Of a DNA stretch of 40,067 nt, positions 1 through 9,637 are shown one piece after another. Each line of letters begins with the position of its first letter. Within the stretch, counting starts at the first letter, position 1. This stretch comes from Phaeoceros laevis (taxonomy: Eukaryota > Anthocerotophyta > Anthocerotopsida > Notothyladales). The notes beneath the pieces are model-generated. The model saw nothing but the letters and a program-made list of their open reading frames with translations. It was not told the DNA's origin and ran no database searches. The stretch covers positions 1-40,067 of the forward strand of contig JBNGIQ010006075.1 in NCBI GenBank assembly GCA_049999765.1. Direction: 5' to 3'. The position numbers and the translations under genes are program-made.

Positions 1-1003
1 GTATACGTTGATGATCTCATTATAGCTGCAACTCCTGGACCCACCAGTTTGATGTCCACTGTGAAGAATCTCCTTAAGTCCGAGTTTGAGATGTCAGATC
101 TCGGCCCGCTCAAGTGGTGCTTGGGGGTGGAGATAATTCGGAACAGGAAAATGCGTAAGCTCAAGCTGTCACAGAAGAAATACATAAATGATACGCTGAG
201 CAAGTTCAATCTGGCAGAAGCACACGGATCCAATACTCCCTTGGCTACAGGTGTGAAACTTACCAAGGACCAGGCAGCTAGTAGTGCAGCTGAGAAGCGG
301 AAGATGAGCTCAGTCCCTATAAAGCAGCAGTGGGTACTCTTATCTACTTGACATGCTTGACGAGAACGGACATTGCATTCCCGGTTCACCTCGTGTCTCA
401 GTTTCTTGCAGCATATGGTAAAGACCATTGGACGCAATGAAACGCATGATGCGTTATCTGAAGTATACTGCAAGTTTATGCATCATATACAGAGTGAGTG
501 ATGGAAAAATTCTGGCACTAGAGGGTTACTGCGACAGCGACTGGGCATCAGACCCTGATAGTCGTAAATCAATGGCTGCGTACGTATTCATGTTAGCAGG
601 AGGACCAGTGTCATGGTCATGTAAAAAGAATGCAAGCATTTGCTTATCGAGTACAGAAGCCGAATACAAAACTCTCATAGTAGCTGCCAAGGAGGCAGTA
701 TGGGACCGTCGGTGCTTGGAGGATGTTGGACAGATGCAGCTGGAGCCTACAAAATTAATCTGTGACAATCAGGGCGCGATTGCATTAGCTAACAATCCCG
801 TGTTTCATAGCAGGACAAAACACATCGAAGTCTATCATCACTTTATTCGTGATGTTGTGGCGAGAGGGGAGATTCAGCTACACTATGTCAACACATCGGA
901 CAACCCAGCTGACATCGTGACGAAGGCTTTGCCGGCAGATCAACACATGAAGCACTGTGTCCGGCTTGGTCTTGTGCCTGAAGATGACAACACAGAAGAG
1001 TAG
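1..1003 (+). pseudogene. Copia retrotransposon pol, 3' part (RT end plus RNase H)
   Basis: This is the C-terminal half of a Ty1/Copia polyprotein, the part that copies RNA into DNA and removes the RNA strand. The window opens inside the reverse transcriptase at the catalytic YVDD box (bases 4-15), followed by a typical FEMSDLGPLKWCLG connection. RNase H follows from about base 515, with DSDWASD, the STEAEY box, DNQGAI, the HSRTKHIEV box and NPADIVTKAL near the end. Two single-base frame breaks are visible, near 320-340 and near 428, so the copy is not intact. The stop is at 1001-1003. It belongs with the spacer and LTR downstream. The rest of the element lies outside the window. Confidence 0.93.
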
Positions 1004-1018
1004 TTAGTTGCAGCATTG

Positions 1019-1579
1019 TTAGAATGCATCTGTAGATTGCAAAGCTATCATTGAGTCACAACATACCTGGTCAGTGGTCAGTCTTGTGAGTCTATATGCA
1101 TGTCTGCAACTGCACAGAAAACACGAACAGTAGATTAGCAAAACCATGGCTGCATGACATTCAAAGGAGGTGAGGTGTGGCACAGGCGTACCGTAGTGGT
1201 TTACAAATGTTGATGGTGCACTGCAGGAGACTGTGGAGCGCAGAAACCGCAAGCTAGTGCGGCGACAGAAAAAGGACGCAGGTGCCCAGTTCACGCCCCT
1301 GTAGATGAGAACACAGCCATGGCGGTGATGCCCCACAGGAAGAAGTCGCCATCTCTCCAGTGATAAGAACTCAGACTCAGAGAATGAGAGGCGATTGTCA
1401 ATCCATGCAGCTGCAGCAGCTTCTTCGGCCAGGGCCGCAGGAGACAAGTCTCGCTCGACTTCAATCTTGGCGGTCAGGTGCTCAACACGGCGCAGCAAGG
1501 CGCCGCTATAAGTATGCATGAGCCTGAGAACATCGGCGAGGAATCCAAGCAGCGGCAGGAGCCTGGCAGACAGCATCAC
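1019..1579 (-). CDS. Antisense ORF in the Copia 3' spacer, possible aORF
   Basis: An open frame of 186 codons runs antisense to the Copia element, in the 640 bases between the pol stop and the 3' LTR. The predicted protein begins with a hydrophobic, possibly membrane-spanning stretch (about residues 4-30), followed by an acidic and Ala-rich helix (AEEAAAAAW). I do not recognise a domain. The second Copia copy at the right end of the window also has an antisense ORF in the same place, with the same layout of hydrophobic start and Glu/Ala-rich helix. Antisense ORFs between pol and the 3' LTR are known in some plant LTR elements. A chance ORF in GC-rich sequence remains possible. Splice-like sites in its 3' half (an acceptor-like ctgtgcag and a donor-like cag/gtatgt on the minus strand) suggest the mature form could be spliced. 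Confidence 0.4.
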   Translation of the reverse strand: MMLSARLLPLLGFLADVLRLMHTYSGALLRRVEHLTAKIEVERDLSPAALAEEAAAAAWIDNRLSFSESEFLSLERWRLLPVGHHRHGCVLIYRGVNWAPASFFCRRTSLRFLRSTVSCSAPSTFVNHYGTPVPHLTSFECHAAMVLLIYCSCFLCSCRHAYRLTRLTTDQVCCDSMIALQSTDAF

Positions 1580-1645
1580 GGCAGCGCAAGCGAGAGTGAC
1601 GAAGTGAGAATGAAGGCGGCTAGGGCAGTTTGCGTCGAGTGGGGG

Positions 1646-2682
1646 TGTTGGGGAAAACCCTAAACCCCTGAATAGGGTTTAAGTAGTTTACTTAGTTTAT
1701 TCGACACAAACTCTAGTTAGGTTATGCATGGTTCGATACATAACTATAGGTGACGGTTAAATAACCATCACTTGTCCCAAGGCATAGCTGCCGGCGCACA
1801 CTTTCACTTCTTGCCTTTGGTTCCCCTCCTTCTTGCAATATACGTTCTTGCGTGACTAGGTTTATCAACAACCTCACCTTTGTGTCTTCTACAAATAACA
1901 CTTTCACTCTGGATCTCATGCTTTCTTTTGAGGATGTTCGTAACTTGGTTGATTTCTGTGATATTCTCCCCAATCCAGATGCTGGGTCTGACCACCAAGC
2001 TATTGGATTGTTCCTTTGTATCCCCCCTGTTCAGAATCTTCTCCTCCTCCTATTCCTCTCTGCCTTAATGTCAAAGCTATAGATTGGGACAAATTTTCTT
2101 CCACTTAAGCTTCAGAGATTTCTATTAACTTAGTGGGACTTGAGCTTCCTCAGACTATGGCTCAGATTGATCACCTCGTTGCTCAAGTCACAATATCTCT
2201 ACAGAATGCTATATCCGCCTCTACTCCAGTAGTATGCCCCCACCTCTGTGTTAAACCTTGGTGGTCTCCTACCCTTTCATCTCTCCGCAAGGGGCTTGCT
2301 CGGGCTCGACGGGTCATGCGCATTACTAACACTCCAGGTGATATTGTGGCTTTTTGGTCCATGAGGAACAAGTACTTTTGGAGTGTGAAAGTTGCCAAGA
2401 AGGATCATTGAAAGAAATTTCTGAAAGAGGCAAGTAACTCGGATATTTGGAGGATTTACGCTTATCATGGTCGAAGTATAAAAAGGGCCGTAGTTAATAA
2501 GTAGCCGAGTTGTAAAAAGCAGGATAAGTTATAGTGGTTTGAAAAGGGTTGTAGGTTTACAACGTGGCAAGGTTTCAGTGGCCAGACGAACGGTCGAATT
2601 AATGCTGGTCTAACTACCAGTTTTGTTTATATTTAAAATTAAACAAAAACCCTAAGCAGCGGGGCTCTTCGTGGGCGTAACA
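1646..2682 (+). mobile_element. Copia LTR, apparently interrupted by a LINE fragment
   Basis: The left boundary is set by a purine-rich run (gagtggggg) followed by TGTTGGGG, the classic polypurine tract to LTR junction of the Copia element on the left. The right boundary is set by a terminal AACA two bases before a primer-binding site. The ends TGTT and AACA are inverted, as expected of one LTR. Telomere-like AAACCCTAAACCC lies near the start, and a TATA-like tataaaaag is at about 2476. The middle (about 1852-2467) reads as a LINE fragment, so the LTR seems to be split. That both edges belong to the same LTR is an inference. Confidence 0.5.
1852..2467 (+). pseudogene. LINE fragment: endonuclease end and linker to RT
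   Basis: This is a piece of a non-LTR retrotransposon ORF2. The first part (about 1852-2010) is the C-terminal end of an exonuclease-endonuclease-phosphatase domain, with TLDLMLS, DILPNPDAGSDHQAI and the conserved SDH. From about 2070 it continues into the linker with KPWWSP, LRKGLARARR and the FLKEAS..DIW block, typical of Tad-like or related LINEs. At least one frameshift lies near 2060. In-frame stops are TAA at about 2107 and TGA at about 2409. The TGA sits where this family normally has Trp (HW..FL), so a G-to-A change is the simplest explanation. The reverse transcriptase core is absent. It is a different clade from the large LINE at 27.5-34.5 kb. Confidence 0.7.
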
Positions 2683-2684
2683 AT

Positions 2685-2697
2685 TGGTATCAGAGCC
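2685..2697 (+). other. Primer-binding site, initiator-Met tRNA type
   Basis: TGGTATCAGAGCC matches the complement of the 3' end of plant initiator-Met tRNA. It starts two bases after the CA that closes the LTR-like sequence, which is the usual spacing. It primes minus-strand DNA synthesis in plant LTR elements. Its presence directly after an LTR that also follows a Copia pol implies a tandem or recombined arrangement of two elements sharing one LTR. Confidence 0.75.
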
Positions 2698-2726
2698 AGC
2701 CTGCCGGCAAGCGGGACAATCACTCG

Positions 2727-2860
2727 ATGAGCAATGACCGACATCAGCAACTGAGGCCCTGGGGAGTGCCGCTACTCGCACCAAATCCGGCGGTGCATGC
2801 CATCCTGCTTCGACGGTCATCGGAGGCATACCACCTAGTCAATAGCACCTTTCAAATGTT
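2727..2860 (+). pseudogene. Possible Copia gag start remnant
   Basis: An ATG lies 29 bases after the primer-binding site and opens a short frame (MSNDRHQQLRPWG and on), about 45 residues to roughly 2860. Sequence related to the Gypsy element then begins on the other strand. Its position fits the start of a gag gene. The sequence itself has no recognisable motif, so the call rests on context alone. Confidence 0.35.
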
Positions 2861-3079
2861 TTGGCATTGTTGTTCCACTACCATGAGTGTGTGCGTTGGG
2901 CATGGGTGCTGATTGCAAAACTGCATGATATCGTGCCATTGTATGTCGGAGGCACCTTGCCTCGGCAACCCTTGAAGAACATGTGAATGTGCACAGATGC
3001 TGAGGCTTGTGATCTGTCACCGTTAAAATGCTAAGACAAGCTAAAATGGAAAAGAAAGAATGCAGCAGCAAGCTACCCC

Positions 3080-3089
3080 NNNNNNNNNN
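3080..3089. other. Assembly gap, 10 N
   Basis: A run of ten undetermined bases falls inside the tail of the Gypsy element, just after the PHD finger on the minus strand. Confidence 1.
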
Positions 3090-3138
3090 GAGCTCCGAGC
3101 TAGGAAGAAGCGGAGCTGCTAGAATGGGACTTGGCCGC

Positions 3139-3272
3139 ACAAGGGGCACAAAACCACAAGGAGTCAGGTACCTCAGTGAGCTCAGGTCGCAAGCAGAAGA
3201 GATGGTAGCCCTTGTTGCAGCTGTCACAAGCAACATCTTGTCGGCATCGTCAATCCTGTGACAAATTTGACA
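3139..3272 (-). other. PHD finger (C4HC3) coding segment in the Gypsy element
   Basis: On the minus strand the segment encodes CQIC, then after 11 residues CDSC, NKGYH, LFC, and after 14 residues WFCAPC. The spacing C-x2-C-x11-C-x2-C-x4-H-x2-C-x14-C-x2-C and the Trp two residues before the last CxxC pair are diagnostic of PHD fingers, which commonly read histone tails. The first CxxC is in the integrase frame and the rest is in the next frame, so one base has been gained or lost near 3225. Confidence 0.8.
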
Positions 3273-4163
3273 AGGGTAATCGACATGAGGAATCCAATTT
3301 GCAGTTACCAGGGTGGTGTCCAGATTCGGAAGGTGGCATGGCACGCAATGCTTGGGATGCTGCGAGATAGTGCGTCCATCCTTGCATTGCAACACCAAGA
3401 TGCCAGATGGCTTGATAGAGTGGACTCTGAGAATAACCCTGCTGGTGGAGGTTTCAAGTGTGTCCCCCTGCTGCCGCTGCATGTAAACGAAGTCTCCAAT
3501 GTCAAATTTTCTGGGCTTGGGCCTGTAGGATCCCCCTTGGGTATGGGCATAGTGCAGGGTATCTCTGTGTTGTGCGATCTTCAAGTTCTGCATCGCCATT
3601 GGCATGGCACGCTTAAAAAGCATAGCCCTTTCAGACATCACATGAGCCCACACTGTTGGGCTGTCCAGATCAACTACTTGCTCCATTTGCCGAGCTATGC
3701 TGGAAGGAGGCAATGGCTGCCGACCAAATAGGAGGTAGTAGGGGGAGAATTCACCCAACAAAGCATGTGTGCTCATCCTATAGCCCATCGCCAAGTATGG
3801 CAAGGCCAGATCCCAGTCAGCCTTGTTGTGAGCAAGGCAAAATTTCCGCAGGCCTTGCTTGATGGTCTGGACCATCTGCTCACCCAACCCGTCGGCGTCG
3901 GCTTGGGGATGGTCCTTGGACGTCCGCCGGTGATCTATCAAGGCATGGTCGAGCAGGTCTTGAAATTCACCTCTGAATTCGGTGCCTTGATCTGTCAAGC
4001 ATTCCACGCAGGCCCCAAAGCGGCTGAGGACTTGCTGCAAAAAGGCATGGCTAGTGCTCCGGGAAGTCTTATCAGGCAGCGCAATCAGTTCCACCCACTT
4101 CAAGAAATGCTCGATCATGACCATCACATAGACACGTTGCATGAGGTCCACGGCTTGCAATAG

Positions 4164-4989
4164 TGGCTTCTCTCACTAGGCTATGGTGCGAGGGTTTGTG
4201 GCTATGGTTGACAGTCAACCGAGGTTTGACCCAGCCTAGCTCCCACCCCGATGCACCGATCGTCTTGTGCTAACTGCAACGTGCGTGCAAGCGGCTGGCT
4301 GTCATTTTGAGCTCCTAGGCGGCGGCGGGCGCTCTGTTCCGCCCATACTACCACGAATGTTGCTTCTTAGACCGCGTTTTTCCCAGGCTCACTCACTCAT
4401 TTAGACTGTGTTTTGTGCTTTGCATCTGGTTTCCTCGCTCGCATGCTTTGCCTTCTCTGTGGCAGCTATGGCAAGTGGCGATTACGGCAAAGATCACGGA
4501 GTGCGTTCCTGTGATTGCTCCGATCGGCAGGGTTGTGCATTGCACCCGTCGGCCTAGGCTGTTCCAGGTCCAGCTATAGAAGATAAGACTCAGCATGGGC
4601 TCGCCGCCACCTCCACATCACATCCTTCCTGGATGGTGCTCGCGCTACAAATACGTGCGTTCGCTGCAACTCGCTGACGCCGTTATGGGAACCCTCTTTC
4701 CTCCGCTCGTATGGTTGCTTTTGGTGGCAGTTCTGCCCATTTCCTGCTTTTGTAACCCGGGGGAGAGTCGGGGGGCCCCGCTGTGTTTCTCTGTCTGTTC
4801 CAAGGGGTGAACCAATTCTGCAAGTATCCAACGGAGGCTGGAAGCAGGTCATGAGCCCTCGAGGAGGAGGTGGTTTTATACAGAAGGAAGAATCGGAATA
4901 CCATAGGTGGATGCCCTCTAGGCTCCTCAGACACAGTCGGAAGGAACCTCCCCCGTTCCCAAGGACCACCCCATCCTTACCACTGTTCC
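4164..4989. other. No recognised feature
   Basis: I see no credible gene here. Several short overlapping frames exist on both strands, but none has a recognisable motif. The segment separates the truncated Gypsy element from the repeat complex on the right and may include more of either. Confidence 0.5.
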
Positions 4990-5467
4990 GGTGGATGACC
5001 AAGCGGAAGGCGGGGCGATGGACTCTCAAGGGAGAGGGGAATAGTCTGCCGCAAGAAGGGGACACAGGCCTCTACACCCGAACTTACGGTGGATGAACCT
5101 TGCTGCCTTGATCTCTGCTTATGTTGCCCTGTTCTGAGGCCTTATAGTTGCTAAGTCCTAGATAACAGGTGGGAATCAGGAAGGAGCGCAAGGAGTTCCC
5201 CCAAGTGACAGCGCCTTCTTGGGTGTCCCCTCAAGGAGGAGAGATCTTTTGAGGATGAGCAGCCATATTCAACCCACTTGGGCGTCGAACCGGCCACAAA
5301 TGGTGTCACACCTTTCTCTGTGTACTATTCAGTTTCCTCCACATCACAAGAATATCCGGACCTTGTGACAGGAATCTTGTATCGGGACCTTGTTCCGGGA
5401 CCCTGTATTCACTTCCACTCATCGTGGAAGACGGTTCAGGTACGCTTTCACTCGATCACAGGGAAGA

Positions 5468-5655
5468 AAATCCTGTCATAATTTTTTGGGGAAGGAGCCC
5501 CGTGATACTTTTTGGTAAAGAAACCATGTGTTACAACTCCGGTGAAGATACCATGCGATACAAGTTTAGTGATGAAACCATGTGAATCCAAATCTGGTGA
5601 AGAAACCCTGGGATACATTTCTGATAAAGATATCTTTGATGTTCTTCTCTCTCTG
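5468..5655 (+). repeat. 27-bp tandem array, about 7 units
   Basis: Units resembling gaaaccatgtgatacaactctggtg recur at 5468, 5495, 5521, 5548, 5575, 5603 and 5630, a period of 26-28 with 27 the mode. The period is three times nine, so an open frame across the array reads as a nine-residue repeat (KKPCVTTPV, KIPCDTSLV, MKPCESKSG). A matching array lies in the second copy of the larger duplication at about 6250-6430. Confidence 0.85.
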
Positions 5656-6249
5656 CTCGGCTCTGCGCTAATATTGTGCTCAGTTATGATGGAGGTAACC
5701 GAGGGGTGGGGAGCCCAGGGCATCATTGTCCATTCTGGTATGGAAACCCTATGACTTTCATTGCTGAAGAAACCCTGTGGTACAGCTCTGGTGAAGAGAT
5801 CGTCGATGCTCTTCTCTCTCTGTTCGGCTCTGTGCTAATACTGTGCCCAGTTATGATGGAGGTAGTGGAGGGGTGGGGAGCTCCGGACATCAGTGTCCCT
5901 TCGGGGTGCTACGCGCTGCTTTTGTTTCTGACTTCTGTTCCCGCGAATGACCAAGTGGACGACGGGTTGATGGACTCTTAAGAGTGAGGGGAATTGTCTT
6001 CTGTGAGACTAGGACACAGGCATCTGCCCCCGTCTCTACGATAAATGACCCTTCCTGCCTCATTCTTTGTTTGTGCTGCTCTATTCTGAGACCTTGCCGT
6101 TGACAAGCCTGGATACAACAGGGGGGAATCAGCAAGTAGTGCCAGAAGTCCGCCCCCCAAGTGACGGCGCCTCCTAGAGAGTCTTCTCATGGAATCTTCG
6201 TGCGCACTCACCTTTGGGGATGGTTCAGGTACGCTCCCACTCGATCACA

Positions 6250-6430
6250 TGATAGAAAGTCTTGTCACAACCCTCTGGAGAAAAAGAGCCTCGTGATACT
6301 TTGTGATGAACAAACCATGTGTCTCAACTCTAGTGAGGATACCATGCAATACTCTTCTGATGGTGAAACCATGTGCATTAACGTCTGGTGACGACACCAA
6401 GTGATTCATTTCTGGTGAAGACATCTTTGA
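6250..6430 (+). repeat. 27-bp tandem array, second copy
   Basis: This is the counterpart of the array at 5468-5655, with units such as caaaccatgtgtctcaactctagtg and gataccatgcaatactcttctgatg. Both arrays end in the same sequence (acatctttgatgatcttc here, atatctttgatgttcttc there), so they were duplicated as a block. Confidence 0.8.
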
Positions 6431-6470
6431 TGATCTTCACTCTCTGATCGGTTCCGCTTAACCTTGCAGC

Positions 6471-7011
6471 TACCCCTGCAGCTGCCCGGTAAACTTAGGC
6501 TCACAGCGAAGCCAACGATGTCTGCCCACAGGTCTTCTGGCCATAGTAATCATCAGGTCCAATGCACACGAGACGAGCAAGCCACGGCGATATGGCATGT
6601 TACAGGTCCTGATTAGGATGCCCTGACCGAACGGTAAGATCCGCTAACTAACTCATTCAATCATTCATAACAACATAGGCTATATCCTCCCTCCTTGGAG
6701 TGTCAGTACATAAACTGAGAGCAGCGGCAAATCAACTCACTTTTATACACACGCCGGAGTTGCGCTCTGCAAAACCTCCCTTACCTCCATTACCGGGAGT
6801 ATCGGGGCCCTCGTGAGGAATCAGCCTGACATGATAACCAAGGCTCACTACCCACCGGACGGGCTCCAGTTCGACTAAGGTAAGTCAGGAAGGGACAACG
6901 TATCCTCCTTTCAGGTTGACTAGGCCGAAAAAGTAGCAAAGAGCGTATTACTCAATTAGAGGGGCGGGACACTCCACTGGGGCCCTCAGGTTGCCAGCTT
7001 GTGCCCACGCT
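6471..7011. other. No recognised feature upstream of the F-box gene
   Basis: There is no open frame with a recognisable motif. This stretch would hold the promoter of the downstream F-box gene if that gene is active. I cannot point to a specific TATA box or other site with confidence. Confidence 0.5.
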
Positions 7012-7806
7012 ATGGCAGCGGCGTTCAGCAAGCATGGGAGTACTCCCAAGACGTCGGGCTTGGCCTCGATTTGTAGCATTGTCTGGGAAGCGCTAGCGGT
7101 TCACCTCCTTCCTCATGACATCGCCCGTCTCCAGCTCGTAGGGAAGGACTTATGGCACAGTCTACGCTCCCCGTCTTGTCGGGCGCTATACTGCTCCCTG
7201 CTGAAACTACCTACATGCGAAGGTTGTGGGCACAAGTCGGTCAGCTACTTCCATGCAGTTCTACACAATCGTACTTACCATAAGGGTGACTTACGCCTTG
7301 AGCAGCAGGAGCTGCTACTGGAATTGCTGGATGGTGCTAGTCAGAAAGACTTTGATACACAAGAAACAGGAGAAGCAGTGAAGGTGCGGAGTATGCTCGA
7401 CAGTTGGGGGGTCTGGATTTCGTTCGTGGTGCAAGTCGGAGGACCTGGTCAGGACTGGAGATGGTGGGGCAGACAGAAATGGACACGCGTATCCCTGCGA
7501 AAGCTTTGTTTCATCTTATGGTGGCATTGGGAGGATGCTGAAGAAGGACACCAGACTTTGACGAGCAGGTATGTGGCAGCGAAACCGGCAGTAGGGGAGG
7601 TTGACACATGTGTTCATAGCTTGTTAAGCGGCACTCACGAGTGTGACCAGTTGTGTGGCTTAGGGCCTGGGGGGGTTAGGAAGACACATGGGAAGGCGCA
7701 GTAGGGGGGGGTTACATCAATAGACCTGGCGGATCGGCTGCTACACGCAAGGCAGCGATTTATGTCGCTCAATTTCTTTGAAGACACTCAATGCAACCGG
7801 GCTTAG
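7012..7806 (+). CDS. F-box-like / C2H2-type finger protein, copy 1 (in-frame TAG)
   Basis: This is a member of the family repeated through the window. The ATG at 7012 is the first in frame. Residues about 24-55 form an F-box-like region (VWEALAVHLLPHDIARLQLV). The finger at 7216-7266 has the spacing C-x2-C-x8-H-x3-H. Then come RTYHKGDL, a helix ending LLELLDG, a Trp-rich segment (VWISF, then RKLCFI and HWEDA) and a C-terminal SLLSGTHECD..CG motif. F-box proteins usually present substrates to SCF ubiquitin ligases, but that role is inferred here. A TAG at 7702 interrupts the frame, yet homology to the other copies continues in frame (GGVTSIDL against GSVNSIKM at the 26-kb copy) to a TAG at 7804. 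It is either a pseudogene or is shortened. No introns are evident. Confidence 0.7.
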
Positions 7807-8443
7807 CTGCGTCTAACCTGATGGTATGTCCTAGTAGAATACTGCCCCCAAGGAGACCAGGGCATTACAGAGGGAGGGTAGGCAGGAAGAACGATGGCTG
7901 ATCCAGTCTGTAGTTTGTAACTCTAAGACATTTCCTTTTTTGCTCTCCGCCTCATGTTACTAAAGGCCTGAACGGGTCAGATTGACATAGCAGTGGGACA
8001 AGGGCAAAATCGAGAAAGATTAGGGTTCGATAAGGTGGGAATCGGTGATGCCCTGGGAATCGAGGGGAGTGTGTCCAGTTAGGACACACTCCCCCATCAA
8101 TCATCAGCCACAGACTCTCATATGGTTTCGGCAGTCTTCTACCCACAGCTTCCTGGAAGTCCTTTACCAATTGCATACACCAGGGAAGGCCCACTGGCCA
8201 CGTATCCAGGCACACCACATCGTCAAAAGTTCATGGGGGGCAATCTCTCTAAACTACAAGACATTATTAAGTTTATACTCTCTCTAAACATATTGATACC
8301 CAGACCCTATCGACTACCAAGGGGAAGAAAGAAGTATTAAAGAGTCCTACCAGTGCACACTAAAGCTCACTAGCTCCAGGCCAGAGTTCGCCTTCTCCCT
8401 GCCCTGGCACCCCGTTGTTCCCCATCAATCACCTAGGGGCAAT
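7807..8443. other. No recognised feature
   Basis: Short open frames occur on both strands (for example 7952-8218 on the minus strand), but none carries a known motif or resembles other parts of the window. Confidence 0.45.
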
Positions 8444-9270
8444 ATGGCGGGCCGACCGCCAAGGCTAGAGATCCAGATTCTCCACACTCCGGTGAATCAG
8501 AAGCCACCATCGAACACGGTTTCGTCTTGCTGCCGCCAACCGGAGAAATTCCAGCGATGGTTTTCCAGACGCTATCTAGTCGAGGCTAGAAAGCGTTGGC
8601 ATCTCCATCATCATCGAACCGTTGACGTGTTCGACGATGACAGCCAGTCCCGCTCGAAAGACCTGCTTGCCGTCGGCCAAGACAGGCAGACTTTCAAGAC
8701 TCAACAGGATCTATCTAGGAGGTCATTCATGGAGGGGGATGGGGCATTCACACTAACAACACGAGGCGAAGGAACAGTGCTGATTGCGTACGAGCTGGTT
8801 TGTATGCCCTAGAAGAGTAACGGTCTCCACTGGCTGACGTATCGTGTTTTTCAATGGTCACTTCATCCTCACCCTCCATCGGAGCTCTACTTTGCAAGCA
8901 ACTACCCCTGGCAGGTTCCGGTCGAGACGCAACCGAAGGGTGCTACTATCAAGAGGACCTGCTCCCGTGGCTCTCAACAATCGACGGGCCAGGACAACCA
9001 AGTCCAACAAGTCCACGCCGAACCCTCCCAGACAAGACCACGGCCGCTCGCCAGCCATCAGATCGGCGAGTCAGGGGAATCAAGCAGTGCCACAGACTAT
9101 GTCCCTGTCTTCGAGATATCAACGGCCATCGCAATGGAGATTCAGTCCGGAAAGGCGTCCCCAGAGTTGATGAAGCGCATCACACGACACCTCATGTCCG
9201 CTCACGGCCTTCCAGAGGCCGACGATAAGTACATCAACGATCTCCAATTTAGTATTCAATATCACGAATA
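8444..9270 (+). pseudogene. Hypothetical protein, about 275 codons, one in-frame TAG
   Basis: One frame runs from the ATG at 8444 to a TAG at 9268, broken only by a TAG at 8810. The second half looks clearly coding: a Gln/Ser-rich linker, then a helical C-terminus containing EISTAIAMEIQSGKASPELM and GLPEADDKYINDLQ. I do not recognise a family. It lies about 370 bases upstream of the hybrid-binding/F-box gene on the same strand. A comparable frame, also with one in-frame TAG, is at 21.8-22.5 kb, upstream of the other hybrid-binding ORF. The two sequences are not obviously alike, so the shared layout may be chance. Confidence 0.5.
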
Positions 9271-9637
9271 GGGAGGGACCCTGCCCCGGGTATCATTAGC
9301 TCTAGATCAGATATTGTAAAATGATCAAGGGGACATATTTTTAACAATAAGCTGATATGCACCCCTAACTCGGGGCAAACATCTTTTCCATTCGGAGATG
9401 GAGCTTGACCTAGTTTCTATGCTCTTTTGTCAACCAGTCTTAGGGTATTCAATACTCTTACCATAGTCCGGTCTAGTCACAAACACTTCCCGTCCGAGGA
9501 TCAGCCACTTTCCCATCCTAAACCCTAATCTAGCCTACTAAGGTAACAGTAAGGCCACAGCCAGACTGCTACCCACAGTCACTCCTAGCTCAGTCTCCTC
9601 TCCCGGGCACCCCTCCTGCCCGTTTCGGCACTCGCCA
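9271..9637. other. No recognised feature between two ORFs
   Basis: An AT-richer spacer with no open frame of note. It could hold regulatory sequence for the gene starting at 9638. Confidence 0.4.

Larger units (their letters stand above)
2835..4163 (-). pseudogene. Gypsy retrotransposon integrase with C-terminal PHD finger
   Basis: Read on the minus strand, this is the integrase end of a Ty3/Gypsy polyprotein, the enzyme that inserts element DNA into the genome. The core carries VMIEHFLKW, the catalytic-Asp box LTDQGTEF, TSKDHPQADADG and a Glu in GEQMVQTIK, followed by ALPYLAMGYRM and LLFGRQP. A C-terminal region with KFDIGDFVYMQRQQ follows, then a PHD-type zinc finger broken by a one-base frameshift near 3225. 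A 10-N gap interrupts the tail. The N-terminal zinc domain and all of gag, protease, RT and RNase H are missing upstream (right) of 4163, and the start of the core looks shortened. A related zinc-domain scrap sits at 38.76-38.94 kb. Confidence 0.88.
4990..6470. repeat. Nested direct duplication, about 1.5 kb
   Basis: Two diverged copies of a long segment lie in direct orientation. The block starting gaccaagcgg at 4997 recurs at 5949, with similarity to about 6180. The block starting ggttcaggtacgct at 5433 recurs at 6222, with similarity to about 6450. Inside the first copy, a shorter block (gatgttcttctctctctgctcggctctg, then gttatgatggaggta) near 5633 recurs about 167 bases later. Copies differ by many substitutions and small indels, so the duplication is old. 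No transposon ends were found, and no protein domain is recognised. Confidence 0.85.

Noticed and set aside
3258-3731. Plus-strand ORFs across the Gypsy integrase
   Set aside because: They are antisense shadows of the integrase frame on the minus strand.
7952-8218. Minus-strand ORF of 88 codons
   Set aside because: It has no motif, no related copy in the window and no supporting context.
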